Positions 15,112 to 23,424 of a stretch of DNA of 45,348 bases are shown piece by piece. The notes below the pieces were generated by a model that did no database searches, had not been told where the DNA came from, and saw only the letters and a list, made by a program, of their open reading frames with translations. Made by a program: the position numbers and the translations under genes. The first letter of the stretch is position 1. Each line of letters begins with the position of its first letter. Source of the stretch: an uncultured Eubacteriales bacterium. GTDB lineage: Bacteria > Bacillota > Clostridia > Lachnospirales > Lachnospiraceae. The stretch is from positions 1 to 45,348 of the forward strand of contig CASECT010000113.1 of NCBI GenBank assembly GCA_949286525.1. Direction: 5' to 3'.

Positions 15112-17313
15112 ATGAAGCATTTGTTGAGAAATTTGCTGGACCACAAATTGGCAGTGCTGGCGATTATCCTGCTCTTGTTTGCCCAGGCTTTCTGTGAGCT
15201 TTCTTTGCCGAATTACACGGCGGATATTGTGGATGTGGGAATCGCGCAGTACGGCGTGGACGGCACATATTTTGAACGGATGAGCCGGGAAACCTATAAC
15301 AATCTTACGCTGTTCATGACAGACGGGGAGAGAAAAGTTCTTGTGGACAGCTACCGTCAGGACAATGAGGGGAATTATCAGATCAAAGAGCTGGACGCGG
15401 AGGAAATGGACGCGTTGGAGGAGGCGCTTAAGGAGCCTGTGGCTATGATTTACTTTCTGACGGGAGATATCGGAGCGGATTCCGCCCACAGCAGCGTGCT
15501 TGGAGACTGGAATCTGGATCCGGATCAGATTCGTATGGAGCTTACGGAGGGCTCCGTGACAGAGAAGGATCTGCTGGACCTACGAGAGGAAACGACGGAG
15601 CGGCTTGAGGGGGACGGCAGCGCCTCACTGGAGCAGGTGGATGTACTGATGGTACAACAGGAGTATGTGAAACTTGGCATGGATATACATCAGTACCAGC
15701 AGCAGTATCTTTTGTCGGTGGGCGGCCGGATGATTCTCATGACGATTCTCATGGTTGCCGCTTCTGTTCTGTTGGGATTTCTCTCTTCCCGTACAGCGGC
15801 ACAGATCGGCCGGGATCTGAGAGAAAAGGTCTACACCAGCGTCATGCATTTTTCGGGAAAGGAGATCGATCAGTTCTCTACGGCGTCTTTGATTACCCGA
15901 TGTACCAACGATGTGCAGCAGATCCAGATGGTAACGGTTATGATGCTTCGTATCATCATCTATTCTCCGATTCTGGCTATCGGCGGTATCATTATGATTT
16001 CCACGACGGATACAGGGCTGAACTGGCTGATTGTGGTGGCTGTGGTTACCATCCTTGCGCTGGTATTTATTCTGATGCAGCTGTCCATGCCGAAATTTAA
16101 GATGATGCAGAAACTGGTGGATAAGATGAACCTGGTGTCCAGGGAAATTCTGACAGGGGTCTCGGTCATCCGAGCCTTTTCCAGGGAGGATTTTGAGAAA
16201 AAGCGTTTTGAGGACGCCAACATGGACTTGATGAAAACGCAGCTGTACACGGGAAGGCTGATGGTATGCATGTCTCCGTTAATGACCCTTGTCATGAACG
16301 GCGTGACCGTGGCGATCGTATGGTTCGGCGCTCAGGGGGTAAATACCGGACGGGTCCAGGTGGGAGAGATCATGGCGTTCATTACTTATACTATGGTCAT
16401 CATCATGGGATTTCTCATGATTACCATCATCTCCGTTATGCTGCCGAGAGCGGCTGTGGCTGCAGGGCGTATTGAAGAGGTTGTGACTACGGAAGCTTCG
16501 ATCTGTGATGCTGAGGCAACAAAGGATGACCAGTTGAAGGAGAACAGAGGGGAGATTTGCTTCGATCATGTATCTTTTCGCTATCCAAACGCTGAAGCGG
16601 ATGTGCTTTCTGATCTGAACTTTACTGCGAGTCCCGGGAAGACCACGGCGATTATCGGAAGCACCGGATGCGGAAAATCAACACTGTTGAATCTGATCCC
16701 CCGTCTCTATGAGGTAACCGGCGGTAAAATTACTCTGGACGGCGTTGATATTCGCGAAATTTCCCAGGAGAAACTGCGGGAAAATATCGGCTATGTGCCC
16801 CAGAAGGCTGTGTTGTTTTCCGGGGATATCCGTTCCAATATCAAATACGCCTCCGATGACATATCGGACGCTTCCATGGAAGAGGCGGCACAGATCGCCC
16901 AGGCTATGGAATTTATTGAGGAAAAGCCAAAGCGATTTGACAGCGCTATCGCTGAAGGGGGAAGCAATGTGTCTGGCGGACAGAAACAGCGGCTGTCCAT
17001 TGCCCGTGCCGTGGCGAAAAATCCGAAGATTTATCTCTTTGACGACAGCTTTTCCGCGTTGGATTATAAGACGGATAAGGCGCTGCGAAAAGCCTTGTTT
17101 GCCCATGCTGCGGAGGCGACAGTCATCATTGTAGCCCAGCGTATCAGCACAATCCTCCATGCGGATCAGATTATTGTGCTGGAGGATGGGAAAATTGCGG
17201 GAATCGGGACCCATGGGCAGCTTCTGAATACCTGCGAGGCTTATCAGGAAATTGCCCGCTCTCAGCTGAGCGAGGCGGAGATCAATAAGACGATGGGAGG
17301 TGCTGTCCGGTGA
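15112..17313 (+). CDS. Heterodimeric ABC exporter, subunit with degenerate ATP site
   Basis: 733 residues: six membrane segments followed by an ATPase domain, the half-transporter layout of multidrug exporters. Walker A is GSTGCGKST (516-524) and the signature VSGGQKQRLS is intact. At the catalytic position after Walker B (LFDDS, 644-645) aspartate replaces glutamate, and the H-loop has glutamine (AQRIST, Gln676) instead of histidine, so this subunit's own site should bind but hardly hydrolyse ATP. This is the pattern of TM287/288 and BmrCD. Unusually, about 150 mostly acidic residues (roughly 40-190) are inserted between membrane segments 1 and 2 and should face outside the cell. The stop overlaps the start of the partner gene by four bases. 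Substrate unknown. Confidence 0.93.
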   Translation: MKHLLRNLLDHKLAVLAIILLLFAQAFCELSLPNYTADIVDVGIAQYGVDGTYFERMSRETYNNLTLFMTDGERKVLVDSYRQDNEGNYQIKELDAEEMDALEEALKEPVAMIYFLTGDIGADSAHSSVLGDWNLDPDQIRMELTEGSVTEKDLLDLREETTERLEGDGSASLEQVDVLMVQQEYVKLGMDIHQYQQQYLLSVGGRMILMTILMVAASVLLGFLSSRTAAQIGRDLREKVYTSVMHFSGKEIDQFSTASLITRCTNDVQQIQMVTVMMLRIIIYSPILAIGGIIMISTTDTGLNWLIVVAVVTILALVFILMQLSMPKFKMMQKLVDKMNLVSREILTGVSVIRAFSREDFEKKRFEDANMDLMKTQLYTGRLMVCMSPLMTLVMNGVTVAIVWFGAQGVNTGRVQVGEIMAFITYTMVIIMGFLMITIISVMLPRAAVAAGRIEEVVTTEASICDAEATKDDQLKENRGEICFDHVSFRYPNAEADVLSDLNFTASPGKTTAIIGSTGCGKSTLLNLIPRLYEVTGGKITLDGVDIREISQEKLRENIGYVPQKAVLFSGDIRSNIKYASDDISDASMEEAAQIAQAMEFIEEKPKRFDSAIAEGGSNVSGGQKQRLSIARAVAKNPKIYLFDDSFSALDYKTDKALRKALFAHAAEATVIIVAQRISTILHADQIIVLEDGKIAGIGTHGQLLNTCEAYQEIARSQLSEAEINKTMGGAVR

Positions 17314-19157
17314 GTGAGGAGAGAGCGATGCACCGGCCGAGAAAAAGGGGCGGAGGCTTCGGCCCCGGGAGACCGGCGGAGAAGGCAAAAGATTTCAAAG
17401 GTACTGTGAAAAAACTGATTCGCTATGCCGGAAGATTTAAGGTTTCCCTGTTTTTCGTGATTATCTTTTCTGTGTGCAGCACCGTATTTAATGTGGTGGG
17501 ACCGAAGATTTTAAGCACGGCCACCACGGAACTCTTTAACGGCGCTGTAGCGGTAATGAACGGGACCGGCGGAATCAATTTTCCGAAGATCGGAACCATC
17601 CTAATCTGGTGCATGGGAATTTATCTGTGCAGCGCACTGATGGCCTTCCTGCAGGGATTTATCATGACCAGCGTCTCCCAGAAGATGACCTATCAGATGC
17701 GGGATGAGATTTCCCGGAAAATCCATCGGCTGCCCATGGCGTACTTTGAGTCCAAGACGGTGGGAGAGATCCTGTCGAGAATTACCAACGATGTGGATAC
17801 TTTGGGCAGCAGTATGAGCCAGTCCATTACACAGATGATTACGGCATTGACCACCATGATCGGCGTGCTAATTATGATGCTTTCCATCAGTCCTCTAATG
17901 ACCCTGATAGCCCTGGCAGTGCTGCCGATTTCCATGGGGCTGGTGGCTCTTGTGGTGGGCCGTTCCCAGAAGTACTTTGTGGCACAGCAGAAATATCTGG
18001 GTGAAATTAACGGGCAGGTGGAGGAGACCTTCAGCGGCCAGAATATCGTGAAGGTATACAACCGGGAGGAGAAGGAAGTGGAGCGGTTCCGCGGAAAGAA
18101 CCGGATTCTCTATGAATCCGCCTGGAAATCCCAGTTTCTCTCCGGTCTGATGCAGCCCATTATGAATTTTGTGGGAAATCTGGCCTATGTGGCGGTAGCT
18201 ATCGTGGGAAGTATCCTCGCGGTGTCCGGGACGATTACCGTGGGCGATATTCAGGCCTTCATTCAGTATGTGAAAAACTTTACTTCCCCCATTATGCAGA
18301 TTGCCATGGTGTCCAACATGCTTCAGTCCATGGTGGCGGCGGCGGAGCGTGTTTTCGAATTCCTGGAGGAGCAGGAGGAATCCCAGGAGGAGAGCTTCGA
18401 GATGGCGCCGGAAGAGATGGTGGGAGCCGTTTCCTTTGATCATGTGCAGTTTGGCTATCAGCCGGATAAGATCATTATCCACGATTTCTCCTGCAAGGTG
18501 GATCCGGGGGAGATGGTGGCCATTGTAGGGCCCACCGGTGCCGGAAAGACCACGATGGTCAAATTGCTGATGCGCTTTTATGACGTGAACCAGGGATGCA
18601 TCAAGGTGGACGGACATGACGTCCGGCAGTTTAAGCGTGCCAATCTCAGGGAAAACTTTGGCATGGTGCTGCAGGATACCTGGCTGTTCAAGGGCAGTAT
18701 CATGGAAAACATCCGCTACGGCAAGCTGGATGCCACCGATGAGGAGGTTATGGCCGCGGCGAAGACCGCCCATGCCCACCACTTCATCGAGACGCTGCCG
18801 GGAGGCTACCAGTTTGAGTTGAACGAGGATGCCAGCAATGTCTCCCAGGGACAGCGGCAGCTGCTGACCATCGCCCGGGCAGTGCTGGCTGACAATCCCA
18901 TTCTGATTCTGGATGAGGCCACCAGCTCCGTGGATACCAGAACGGAACAGCAGATTCAGAAGGCGATGAACAATCTGATGAAAGGGCGCACCAGTTTCGT
19001 GATCGCCCACCGGCTCTCCACCATCAAGGACGCGGACATGATCCTTGTGATGAAGGATGGAGATATCATTGAGCAGGGCAATCATGAAGAGCTGATTGCG
19101 AAAAACGGATTTTACGCGGATCTCTACAACAGCCAGTTTGAGGAGATCGGCGCTTAA
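17310..19157 (+). CDS. Heterodimeric ABC exporter, subunit with catalytic ATP site
   Basis: 615 residues, the partner of the preceding gene. Six membrane segments occupy about residues 40-340. Walker A is GPTGAGKTT (407-415), Walker B ends in LDEATSS with the catalytic Glu536, and His567 is the H-loop residue (AHRLST). The signature motif is VSQGQ rather than LSGGQ. Combined with the intact signature of the partner, one full and one weak ATP site result. The N-terminus has a basic, glycine-rich tail (PRKRGGGFGPGRP). Start is GTG at 17310, inside GTGA shared with the preceding stop. metH follows after only 21 bases, probably on the same transcript. Such pairs export drugs or lipids; the substrate cannot be read here. 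Confidence 0.94.
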   Translation: MSEERAMHRPRKRGGGFGPGRPAEKAKDFKGTVKKLIRYAGRFKVSLFFVIIFSVCSTVFNVVGPKILSTATTELFNGAVAVMNGTGGINFPKIGTILIWCMGIYLCSALMAFLQGFIMTSVSQKMTYQMRDEISRKIHRLPMAYFESKTVGEILSRITNDVDTLGSSMSQSITQMITALTTMIGVLIMMLSISPLMTLIALAVLPISMGLVALVVGRSQKYFVAQQKYLGEINGQVEETFSGQNIVKVYNREEKEVERFRGKNRILYESAWKSQFLSGLMQPIMNFVGNLAYVAVAIVGSILAVSGTITVGDIQAFIQYVKNFTSPIMQIAMVSNMLQSMVAAAERVFEFLEEQEESQEESFEMAPEEMVGAVSFDHVQFGYQPDKIIIHDFSCKVDPGEMVAIVGPTGAGKTTMVKLLMRFYDVNQGCIKVDGHDVRQFKRANLRENFGMVLQDTWLFKGSIMENIRYGKLDATDEEVMAAAKTAHAHHFIETLPGGYQFELNEDASNVSQGQRQLLTIARAVLADNPILILDEATSSVDTRTEQQIQKAMNNLMKGRTSFVIAHRLSTIKDADMILVMKDGDIIEQGNHEELIAKNGFYADLYNSQFEEIGA

Positions 19158-19178
19158 GCGACAGAGAGGAAGACAGAG

Positions 19179-21662
19179 ATGATCAGAGAAGAATTGTATC
19201 AGATGCTGGATAAGGGACCGCTGTTTCTTGACGGGGCCACGGGAACCATGCTGCAGGAGGCAGGGCTTCCTGTGGGCGTGTGCCCGGAAAATTGGATCAT
19301 GGAGCATCCGGATGTTATTCAAAATCTGCAGAGAGCCTATGTGCAGGCAGGGACGCAGATTCTTTACGCGCCCACCTTCACGGCAAATCGGATAAAACTT
19401 GAGGAATATGGTCTTTGTGATCGGCTTGTGGAAATCAACCGAACGATGGTCAGGCTGTCTAAGGAGGCTGCGGGGGACCGGGCTTTGGTGGCCGGGGATT
19501 TGACCATGACCGGGAAGCAGCTCTATCCCACCGGGGATCTGATGTTTGAGGATCTGGTGGATGTCTACAAGGAGCAGGTGCGGGCGATTCTGTCGGAGGG
19601 TGTGGATCTCTTTGTGGTGGAGACGATGATGAGTCTTCAGGAGTGTCGGGCAGCGCTTCTGGCGGTAAAGGAGACCTGTGATCTGCCGGTTATGATCAGC
19701 CTGACCTACAACGAGGATGGCAGGACGCTCTATGGGACGGAGCCATCCACCGCGGTTATTGTACTCCAGAGCATGGGGGCAGACGTGGTAGGAATCAATT
19801 GTTCCACCGGACCGGACGAGATGGTGCCGCTGGTTTCCCAGATGGCGGAGGTGGCGACGGTGCCGATTCTGGCCAAGCCCAATGCGGGGCTGCCGGTGCT
19901 GGAAAATGGAAAGACGGTGTACCGGACCGGACCGGAAGATTTTGCCGACCAGATGGAGGCGCTCTTTGCGGCAGGCGCCTCTGTTCTCGGAGGATGTTGC
20001 GGCACGACGCCGGAGCATATACGCATGCTGTCCAATAAGCTGTCCAAAGAAAGATCCCAAAAGGCTGGTGCCTGGAGAAATCGAGGCGAGGTAAGGGCAG
20101 TTACCTCCGAGCGGCAGAATATATTTCTGGATCTGAATGGAAAATTTCTCGTGGTGGGAGAGCGGATCAATCCCACCGGAAAGAAGAAGCTCCAGGAGGA
20201 ATTGCGTGCCGGCGAAATGTCCCTGGTCTGTGAGATGGCGAGAAGCCAGGAGGGGGCCGGCGCATCGATTCTCGATATCAATATGGGAACCAACGGCATC
20301 GATGAGAAGAAGATGATGGTGGAGGCAGTTTACGAGGTCACTTCCACCGTGGATCTTCCCCTCTGCCTGGATACCAGCTATGTGGATGTGATGGAGGCGG
20401 CCCTGCGGGTATACCCGGGAAGGGCCCTGATCAACTCCATCTCCTGCGAGGAGGGAAAGATGGAGTCGATGCTGGCTCTGGCGAAGAAATACGGCGCCAT
20501 GTTTGTGCTGCTGCCTCTGTCCTCGGTGGGACTTCCGAAGGATATGGAGGAGAAACGGGAAAATATACAGAAGATCCTGGAGGCCGCCGAGGGGATGGGG
20601 ATTTCCCGGGAGAGAGCCGTGGTGGACGTTCTGGTCAACACGGTGGGAGCGAATCCCTCCGCGGCCAGGGAGTGCTTTGACACGATTTCCTACTGCCGAA
20701 AGGAACTGGGACTGCCAACCATTTGCGGTCTGTCCAATATTTCCTTCGGTATGCCCCAGAGGTCCTTTGTCAACACGGCTTTTCTGAATGTCGCCTTAAG
20801 CAAAGGCCTGAATATGGCCATCGCCAATCCCTCCCAGGAGATGCTGATGTACTCGGCTCTGGCGGTGGATATGCTGTTGGAAAAGCCGGGAGCTTCACAG
20901 CGGTACCTGGAGGCGGCGCCTCAGGGCACGCTGACGCTTACCGGAAAGGCGGGAAAGAACGTAGACACGGTTACAGGTCAGAACGGTGCAGAAGTGTCCC
21001 TTCAGAAGAGGTCAGCAGACGGAGATACAAATGAGTTTGAGGATCCTGTGAAAGACTGTGTGGTCAAGGGAAAGAAGGGGGAGATCGTCGCCCGGATTGA
21101 AAATTGCCTGAAAGGTGGCGAGACGCCTTCTGAGGTCATTGAGAACCATCTGATCCCCGGCATCAATCTGGTGGGGGATTACTACGATCAGAAGAAATAT
21201 TTCCTGCCCCAGCTGATTGCCGGCGCCAATGCCATGAAGCTTGGGATGGAATACCTGGAACCCATGCTTGCCGCCGACGGGGACGATGAGAGTAAGGCCA
21301 CCATTGTCTTTGCCACGGTGGAGGGCGATATTCATGATATCGGTAAGAACCTGGTGGTTCTGATGTTGAAAAATTACGGATTTCATGTGATCGACCTGGG
21401 AAAGGACGTGCCGGCCTCCGTGATTGTGGATAAGGCTCTGGAGACCAATGCCAGTGTCATCGGCCTTTCCGCGCTGATGACCACTACTATGATGCGGATG
21501 AAGGACGTGGTGGAACTGGCAAAGGAGAGAAACTGTCACGCGAAGATCATCATCGGCGGCGCGGCGATCACAGAGAGTTTTGCGCAGGAGATCGGCGCAG
21601 ACGGTTATTCCGGGGACGCCTCCGATTGCGTGAAGCTGGTGCAGAAGCTTACGGGAGAGTAG
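19179..21662 (+). CDS. metH: Cobalamin-dependent methionine synthase lacking the reactivation domain
   Basis: 827 residues, against about 1200 for full-length MetH. It transfers the methyl group of 5-methyl-THF through cobalamin to homocysteine. The homocysteine domain has zinc ligands Cys208 (INCSTG) and Cys273-Cys274 (GGCCGTTP). The pterin domain follows (GERINPTGKKK, about 325 on), then the cobalamin cap (about 600-695) and the B12 Rossmann domain with His719 in DIHDIGKN. The protein ends there: the C-terminal AdoMet-binding domain that rescues oxidised cobalamin is absent. Clostridia often encode it as a separate protein, but none is seen in this window. The upstream MTHFR fusion should supply the folate substrate. 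Confidence 0.95.
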   Translation: MIREELYQMLDKGPLFLDGATGTMLQEAGLPVGVCPENWIMEHPDVIQNLQRAYVQAGTQILYAPTFTANRIKLEEYGLCDRLVEINRTMVRLSKEAAGDRALVAGDLTMTGKQLYPTGDLMFEDLVDVYKEQVRAILSEGVDLFVVETMMSLQECRAALLAVKETCDLPVMISLTYNEDGRTLYGTEPSTAVIVLQSMGADVVGINCSTGPDEMVPLVSQMAEVATVPILAKPNAGLPVLENGKTVYRTGPEDFADQMEALFAAGASVLGGCCGTTPEHIRMLSNKLSKERSQKAGAWRNRGEVRAVTSERQNIFLDLNGKFLVVGERINPTGKKKLQEELRAGEMSLVCEMARSQEGAGASILDINMGTNGIDEKKMMVEAVYEVTSTVDLPLCLDTSYVDVMEAALRVYPGRALINSISCEEGKMESMLALAKKYGAMFVLLPLSSVGLPKDMEEKRENIQKILEAAEGMGISRERAVVDVLVNTVGANPSAARECFDTISYCRKELGLPTICGLSNISFGMPQRSFVNTAFLNVALSKGLNMAIANPSQEMLMYSALAVDMLLEKPGASQRYLEAAPQGTLTLTGKAGKNVDTVTGQNGAEVSLQKRSADGDTNEFEDPVKDCVVKGKKGEIVARIENCLKGGETPSEVIENHLIPGINLVGDYYDQKKYFLPQLIAGANAMKLGMEYLEPMLAADGDDESKATIVFATVEGDIHDIGKNLVVLMLKNYGFHVIDLGKDVPASVIVDKALETNASVIGLSALMTTTMMRMKDVVELAKERNCHAKIIIGGAAITESFAQEIGADGYSGDASDCVKLVQKLTGE

Positions 21663-21699
21663 GAAAGTAAAATTTTTTTTAGAAAAATGAAAAAAGTTG

Positions 21700-21729
21700 T
21701 TGACGAGCCTTGGTAAAATATAGTATAGT
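21700..21729 (+). promoter_or_regulatory. Promoter of the tRNA-Val/tRNA-Met unit
   Basis: TTGACG (21700-21705) and TATAGT (21724-21729) are 18 bases apart, about 32 bases before the first tRNA. The spacer after metH holds only A/T-runs and no clear terminator. Confidence 0.65.
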
Positions 21730-21761
21730 TATATTCGGTCGCGAGAGCGGCACTAAAAAAT

Positions 21762-21834
21762 GGGATCTTAGCTCAGCTGGGAGAGCATCTGCCTTACAAG
21801 CAGAGGGTCATAGGTTCGAGCCCTATAGGTCCCA
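21762..21834 (+). tRNA. tRNA-Val (anticodon TAC)
   Basis: GGGATCT (21762-21768) pairs with AGGTCCC (21827-21833), discriminator A. The anticodon arm CTGCC-TTACAAG-CAG gives anticodon TAC, reading GUA. The D arm TAGCTCAGCTGGGAGAGCA and T loop TTCGAGC are typical. CCA is not encoded. Confidence 0.94.
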
Positions 21835-21848
21835 TTTCAATCGAATAT

Positions 21849-21922
21849 GGCGAGGTGGCTCAACTGGCTAGAGCGTCCGGTTCATACCCGGGAGGTTGAG
21901 AGTTCGAGTCTCTCCCTCGCTA
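21849..21922 (+). tRNA. tRNA-Met, elongator type (anticodon CAT)
   Basis: GGCGAGG (21849-21855) pairs with CCTCGCT (21915-21921), discriminator A. The anticodon loop TTCATAC gives CAT. The first acceptor pair is G-U, as in the Bacillus elongator tRNA-Met, and the initiator features (an unpaired C1 and three G-C pairs below the anticodon) are missing. Lysidine-modified tRNA-Ile also has CAT, but the body matches elongator Met better. It lies 14 bases behind tRNA-Val. Confidence 0.88.
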
Positions 21923-21930
21923 CTGTTTAA

Positions 21931-21968
21931 ACCCGAAGACTTTACAGAAGGCTTCGGGTCTTTGTTTG
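21931..21968 (+). terminator. Terminator of the tRNA unit
   Basis: ACCCGAAG (21931-21938) pairs with CTTCGGGT (21952-21959), followed by the interrupted T-run TCTTTGTTTG. It is located eight bases after tRNA-Met. Confidence 0.75.
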
Positions 21969-22043
21969 TAGAGAAGATTGAAATTCTGCAGAACTTGAGA
22001 AAATTTCCTGATTTGCAAAACCGGGATGTTAGACGGGGATAAG

Positions 22044-22054
22044 TATGTTATAAT
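22044..22054 (+). promoter_or_regulatory. Extended -10 promoter of the SCP2-domain gene and ispF
   Basis: TATGTTATAAT contains TG one base before a perfect TATAAT (22049-22054). No good -35 box is placed 17 bases upstream, as often seen with extended -10 promoters. The 5' leader is about 35 bases. Confidence 0.55.
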
Positions 22055-22097
22055 CGGATCAGTGGTATCATAAAATATGAGGAAAGAGGAGGCTGCT

Positions 22098-22430
22098 ATG
22101 ACTTACGAAGAAATGTTTGCGAAGGTAAAGAAAATGTTCGCGGATGCGGATGTGAGCGCTATCGGGGAACATCTGGCTTATCAGTTCAATGTTACCGGAG
22201 AGGCGGCTGGAAGCTTTTACGCCGAGGTAAAAGACGGAAAGCTCTATGTGGAGCCCTATGAGTATTATGATCGTGACGCTATGTTTACCTGTTCAGCCGA
22301 GACGCTTTTTAAGATCGCCAGCGGCAAGACAGATCCGATTCTGGCGGTAACTCTCGGCAAGCTGAAGGTGGAGGGAAGCATAGACAAGGCTCTGAAACTG
22401 AAGGACCTGCTGAAGAAGACGAAGAAATAG
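22098..22430 (+). CDS. SCP2 sterol-binding-fold protein
   Basis: 110 residues. The sequence follows the SCP-2/sterol carrier fold seen in many small bacterial proteins: an amphipathic N-terminal helix (MTYEEMFAKVKKMF), a strand pair around YQFNVTGEAAGSFYAEVKDGKL, and the closing motif GKLKVEGSIDKALKLKDLL. It should bind a hydrophobic ligand such as a lipid; no catalytic residue is apparent. An ATG at 22077 is also in frame, but ATG at 22098 has AGAGGAGG at the right distance. It is followed by ispF after 51 bases, probably in one transcript; there is no obvious functional link. Confidence 0.85.
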   Translation: MTYEEMFAKVKKMFADADVSAIGEHLAYQFNVTGEAAGSFYAEVKDGKLYVEPYEYYDRDAMFTCSAETLFKIASGKTDPILAVTLGKLKVEGSIDKALKLKDLLKKTKK

Positions 22431-22481
22431 AATTTTGCTGCCGGAGGTACTTCGGGAGAATCCGGCTGGAAGGAGAACAGA

Positions 22482-23036
22482 ATGAGAATCGGAACAGGCT
22501 ACGACGTTCACAGACTGGCGGAGGGCAGAAAGCTGATTATCGGCGGCGTGGAGATTCCCCACACCCTGGGACTTCTTGGGCATTCGGATGCGGATGTGCT
22601 TTTGCATGCCATTATGGACGCTCTCCTGGGTGCGGCGGCGCTGGGAGATATTGGTAAGCATTTCCCGGATACCGATGAGGCCTATCGGGGCATTTCCTCC
22701 CTGAAGCTTCTGGAGAAAGTTGGCGGACTTCTGGAGGAGCAGCATTACATGGTAGGCAATATTGACGCTACCATCATCGCCCAGAAGCCGAAACTGCGGC
22801 CCTATATCGCTCAGATGGAACAGAATGTGGCGGATGTGCTGGGGATCTCAGTTGAGCAGGTCAATATCAAGGCTACCACGGAGGAAAGTCTCGGATTTAC
22901 CGGAAGGGAAGAGGGCATCAGCGCCCAGGCAGTGTGTCTTCTGGAATCTTTTTATGACGGCAGCGCTGTGGCGGCGGATTCTGAGGCAGGCTGCGCGGGA
23001 TGCGGCGGATGTCCGAAAACCGGAGACGGGCAGTGA
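22482..23036 (+). CDS. ispF: 2-C-methyl-D-erythritol 2,4-cyclodiphosphate synthase with a cysteine-rich tail
   Basis: 184 residues. It closes the cyclic diphosphate in the MEP pathway of isoprenoid synthesis. Metal ligands Asp8, His10 (GYDVH) and His42 are present, as are [18 protein letters not shown] and the signature [11 protein letters not shown] (131-141). The family normally ends at about residue 158. Here 25 more residues follow, with a CxxCxxC cluster (Cys171, Cys174, Cys177, [10 protein letters not shown]), which is not part of the known enzyme. In Bacillus ispF also lies just before the cysE-cysS genes, usually with ispD and gltX, which are absent here. Confidence 0.95.
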   Translation: MRIGTGYDVHRLAEGRKLIIGGVEIPHTLGLLGHSDADVLLHAIMDALLGAAALGDIGKHFPDTDEAYRGISSLKLLEKVGGLLEEQHYMVGNIDATIIAQKPKLRPYIAQMEQNVADVLGISVEQVNIKATTEESLGFTGREEGISAQAVCLLESFYDGSAVAADSEAGCAGCGGCPKTGDGQ

Positions 23037-23055
23037 CAGGAATCCGTGGCGGGTA

Positions 23056-23084
23056 TTGACAAAGTCGGGGATTCTGCATAAAAT
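23056..23084 (+). promoter_or_regulatory. Promoter of the cysteine T-box operon
   Basis: A perfect TTGACA (23056-23061) and TAAAAT (23079-23084) are spaced by 17 bases. Transcription should start near 23091, at the 5' end of the T-box leader. Confidence 0.82.
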
Positions 23085-23090
23085 ATGGGA

Positions 23091-23341
23091 AGATAAAGGC
23101 GAAGAACGGAAAGAGTAGGAGAGGAAAACTGACAGGGAGGACCGGCCACTGACTGAGAGCTGGTCGCAGCGGGATTCTTCGAAAGTGCATCCGGGAGCCG
23201 ATCCGGCGAAGAGATGTAGCCGGGTACGTACACACACGTTACGTGTCAGAGCGAGGGCAGAGTGTTTGCCCTAAGCAGAGTGGAACCGCGGAGGAAACTT
23301 CGTCTCTGGGACGCATTGTCCATAAGAGACGGAGTTTTTTT
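23091..23341 (+). promoter_or_regulatory. T-box leader responding to uncharged tRNA-Cys
   Basis: A full T-box RNA precedes cysE. Stem I has an upper arm GACCGGC (23140-23146)/GCTGGTC (23159-23165) and the specifier TGC at 23186-23188, in the usual setting GAAAG-TGC-ATCCGGGAGC. TGC is a cysteine codon. Stem III is AGGGCA (23254-23259)/TGCCCT (23267-23272). The T-box proper is AGAGTGGAACCGCGG (23277-23291); its TGGA matches the tRNA end, and the A fits discriminator U73 of tRNA-Cys. The competing terminator is CTTCGTCTCT (23298-23307)/AGAGACGGAG (23325-23334) with seven T. Uncharged tRNA-Cys would favour the antiterminator and open the downstream genes, so the operon should rise when cysteine is short. 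Confidence 0.95.
23298..23341 (+). terminator. Regulated terminator of the T-box
   Basis: Ten pairs (one G-U) close the stem 23298-23307/23325-23334, followed by TTTTTTT (23335-23341). This is the off state of the cysteine T-box. Confidence 0.92.
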
Positions 23342-23400
23342 CATAGGGAACTGCGTTCCTATGAAATAAAAAAGCTCCGCCGGGATGCGCATTTGCGCAT
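23339..23400 (+). other. Two further hairpins between the T-box terminator and cysE
   Basis: Just behind the T-box terminator, TTTCATAGGGAAC pairs with GTTCCTATGAAA (about 23339-23366), and farther on ATGCGCA (23384-23390) pairs with TGCGCAT (23393-23399). Neither is followed by a T-run on the plus strand, so they are unlikely to be terminators. They may stabilise the mRNA after read-through or affect cysE translation. Confidence 0.6.
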
Positions 23401-23424
23401 GGAATACAGTTTCCAGGAGGCAGC

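Noticed and set aside
17895-20060. A 721-residue open frame on the minus strand across the second ABC gene and metH
   Set aside because: It overlaps two clear genes antisense, has no family motif and is composed of shadow residues; high GC in the sense codons explains its length.
21849-21922. Initiator tRNA-Met or lysidine tRNA-Ile as identity for the CAT tRNA
   Set aside because: The 1-72 pair is G-U and the G-rich initiator stem is missing; the body matches elongator Met, though Ile2 cannot be fully excluded by eye.
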